Assembly: GCA_003477185.1 (NCBI GenBank)
Contig: DMTJ01000001.1
Span: forward strand, 1 to 7,292
Length of the DNA: 7,292 bases
DNA from: Lentisphaeria bacterium
Lineage (GTDB): Bacteria; Verrucomicrobiota; Lentisphaeria; JABSQK01; UBA12247
Direction of reading: 5' to 3'
The translations under genes were made by a program, and so were the position numbers. Shown piece by piece: positions 6,014-7,292 of this stretch. Position 1 is the first letter of the stretch, and the number at the start of each line of letters is the position of its first letter. The notes under the pieces are model-generated. The model was not told where the DNA came from. It made no database searches and was given only the letters and a program-made list of their open reading frames with translations.

Positions 6014-6828
6014 TCTGCCGCGATACGCGCCATGGCCAGTTTCAGGTCCGCCCAGACGGTTCGCTTGAATTGCTCCATGAAAAGGAGATACGAGGGCGGA
6101 TAGGTGGCCAGGCAGGGAATTCCATCGAGCTCGAGCCAAGTGCCGCGGGTGTTTTCGAGGCGCTTCTGGAATAGCACCTGTAGCGGGACGCTGCCGAAGA
6201 GCAGGATGACTTTGGGCCGGACCAACTCGAGCTCGCGCCGTAGGTAGTGCGTGCAGCAAGGGATGGTGTCCGGGATATCGACGTCGACAAAATCCGGCTG
6301 GCAGCGAATGGTGCTGGTAAAATAGAGGGAGCGGCGAGTGAGGTTCATGGCACCGAGCATTTTCTCTAGCAACTCGCCTGCGGCACCGACTTCGTCTTGT
6401 TGTGGCCTGGCCGAGACAATTGCGAGGTCGGCCCGGGCCGGCCCGCGGCCCAGCGAGCGCTGCTCAGCACGGGCGCAGCTAGGGCAGGAGGTATCCTGCT
6501 GGAAGAGCTCGCTAAGGGCGGCTATTTCGGGGACCTGCTCGAGAGTGGGCATGCTCGCAGGCCGCGCAGCGACGGGTCTGAGCTGTGGCAGCACTTCCGC
6601 GATTGGGCGTGGCTGCGAGGGCACGTGGGCGACTGGCTTTTTGGGGGGGGCATCCGGTACGGGTGCTGTGGTGGCTGGAGGGACAGGCCGCGGAGGCTGG
6701 GCGCTGGCGATGAGTGAGAGGGCCTGCAAGTTTTCCGGGCTCACCTCGACGTACTTGTGCCCAGTATCTCGCTCTTCCTCGAGAATCGCGAGCAGTTGGC
6801 CGACGAAAGTTGCGGAGTTCGCGGTCAC
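6010..6828 (-). CDS. Family 4-like uracil-DNA glycosylase homologue with altered active-site motifs
   Basis: 272 residues: a short N-terminal helical segment (1-40), a Pro/Ala/Val-rich linker (about 44-97), then an iron-sulfur UDG-fold domain (about 100-272). Family 4 enzymes excise uracil from DNA and bind a 4Fe-4S cluster. Here CPSC (115-118), IRC (Cys176) and Cys191/192 fit the four cluster cysteines. LLEKMLGAMNL, RPKVILLFG and RGTW (228-231) match the fold. The functional motifs differ: the GEAPG loop is SARPQ (139-143), the usual Asn before the third cysteine is Ser172, and the motif-B His in TYHPS is Pro244 (TYPPS). Glycosylase activity is therefore doubtful. The start is a GTG at 6826-6828, preceded by GGAG with 8-base spacing and overlapping the tyrA stop as GTGA. 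It could be an inactive, structural or RNA-directed derivative, or an uncharacterised subfamily. Confidence 0.85.
   Translation of the reverse strand: MTANSATFVGQLLAILEEERDTGHKYVEVSPENLQALSLIASAQPPRPVPPATTAPVPDAPPKKPVAHVPSQPRPIAEVLPQLRPVAARPASMPTLEQVPEIAALSELFQQDTSCPSCARAEQRSLGRGPARADLAIVSARPQQDEVGAAGELLEKMLGAMNLTRRSLYFTSTIRCQPDFVDVDIPDTIPCCTHYLRRELELVRPKVILLFGSVPLQVLFQKRLENTRGTWLELDGIPCLATYPPSYLLFMEQFKRTVWADLKLAMARIAAE
6638..6650. repeat. Homopolymer pair T5-G8 (A5/C8 on the coding strand)
   Basis: Five T followed by eight G on the plus strand reads GCC-CCC-CCC-AAA-AAG in the UDG-like gene, within its proline-rich linker. Such runs are prone to replication or transcription slippage, and a one-base change would truncate the protein before its catalytic-fold domain. 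Confidence 0.6.
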
Positions 6829-7292
6829 TCGCCGGTCTCCGGCTCGGCCGTGCTGCTGAAGTCATCGAACCACGCACAGCGCTGGTCGCGGGCCTGGCTG
6901 AGGATTTGCTCCAATGCGTCCCAGTTCTCGTTCTCGAGGGCGGCTCGGGCCGTCTGGAGCTTGGCATCGAAGGCGTCTAGGGTTTCGAGCACGGATTGCT
7001 TGTTGTGGCGAAAGATATCGAGCCACATCTGTGGCTGGGCCGCGGCGATTCGCGAGACATCGCGAAAGCCGCCAGCGCAGGCGAGGCGTTGGGCATCGAC
7101 GTCGCCATCGTCCAGCACGGTAGAGACCAGTACGCTGGAAAGCAGGTGGGGGACGTGGCTGGCTCGAGAGACCGCGGCATCGTGGCGGTTCGCTGGCAGC
7201 TCGTAGACCTGAGCACCCATCTGGTCCCAAAATATGCGGAGGAGTTCGACGGCTTCGGGCTCGTCATCTTCTGTGGGGGTGAGAAAGACGAT
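6825..7292 (-). CDS. tyrA: Prephenate dehydrogenase, C-terminal part (5' end outside window)
   Basis: NAD(P)-dependent enzyme that oxidatively decarboxylates prephenate to 4-hydroxyphenylpyruvate on the tyrosine branch. The visible 155 residues enter at IVFLTPTEDDEPEA, the last strand of the nucleotide-binding domain, then run through the helical dimerisation domain. RASHVPHLLSS holds the conserved SH(L/V)PH histidines, GGFRDVSRIAAAQPQMW matches the family's GFRDxTRIA..xPxxW block, and DIFRHNK follows. The family is about 280-300 residues, so roughly the first 130 lie beyond the right edge. A C-terminal ACT domain is absent; the chain ends in a short acidic tail. Its TGA stop at 6825-6827 overlaps the GTG start of the UDG-like gene, making it the upstream member of the operon. 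Arogenate versus prephenate specificity cannot be decided from this fragment. Confidence 0.92.
   Translation of the reverse strand: MVFLTPTEDDEPEAVELLRIFWDQMGAQVYELPANRHDAAVSRASHVPHLLSSVLVSTVLDDGDVDAQRLACAGGFRDVSRIAAAQPQMWLDIFRHNKQSVLETLDAFDAKLQTARAALENENWDALEQILSQARDQRCAWFDDFSSTAEPETGE
6837..6840 (-). promoter_or_regulatory. Ribosome binding site supporting the GTG start of the UDG-like gene
   Basis: GGAG on the minus strand lies 8 bases before the GTG at 6826-6828, inside the end of tyrA. It is the clearest Shine-Dalgarno sequence seen at any start in this window, and it supports the unusual start codon and the 4-base GTGA overlap. Confidence 0.5.

Noticed and set aside
6014..6259. N-terminal extension of the cysteine-rich protein
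   Set aside because: It only shadows the end of the UDG-like domain; the ATGA overlap at 6010-6013 gives a better start.
6638..6650. Programmed -1 slippery site at C8-A5
   Set aside because: The gene reads CCC-AAA-AAG in the zero frame, not the X-XXY-YYZ phase required, and no alternative product follows.

Overview
The window is GC-rich and densely coded. It carries housekeeping genes for heme, CTP, tyrosine and RNA modification. The aerobic-type heme oxidase, the proteobacterial-looking RluA and the ATGA/GTGA gene overlaps suggest a Gram-negative bacterium. Proteobacteria or the Myxococcota/former Deltaproteobacteria are plausible, but nothing here fixes the taxonomy.

Left part (1-2039, minus strand): the N-terminal two thirds of a protoporphyrinogen/coproporphyrinogen oxidase (HemY-type) runs off the left edge. 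Behind it is a membrane-anchored AAA+ ATPase whose P-loop is altered and whose C-terminal arginine-finger and lid region is degenerate or missing. A 258-base intergenic stretch (2040-2297) with two small hairpins and a candidate promoter separates it from the plus-strand gene.

Centre (2298-4650): a complete, canonical CTP synthase gene (pyrG) stands alone on the plus strand. Immediately after its stop codon, on the opposite strand, lies a frameshifted and truncated remnant of an unrelated P-loop ATPase. Recognisable similarity in that remnant stops at the pyrG stop codon. A 205-base non-coding gap follows, with an inverted repeat and one consensus DnaA-box 9-mer.

Right part (4651-7292, minus strand, read right to left): a tight four-gene operon, each junction overlapping by 4, 4 and 8 bases. 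The order is tyrA (prephenate dehydrogenase, its start outside the window), an iron-sulfur uracil-DNA-glycosylase-like protein, a cysteine-rich protein, and rluA (23S rRNA/tRNA pseudouridine synthase). The glycosylase-like protein keeps the four candidate cluster cysteines but has substitutions at every active-site motif I could align. The cysteine-rich protein resembles the N-terminal domain fused to RluA-type synthases in other bacteria, so here the two parts appear to be separate, translationally coupled genes. These two proteins are the least explained and most interesting items in the window. I see no CRISPR array, insertion sequence, tRNA or rRNA.
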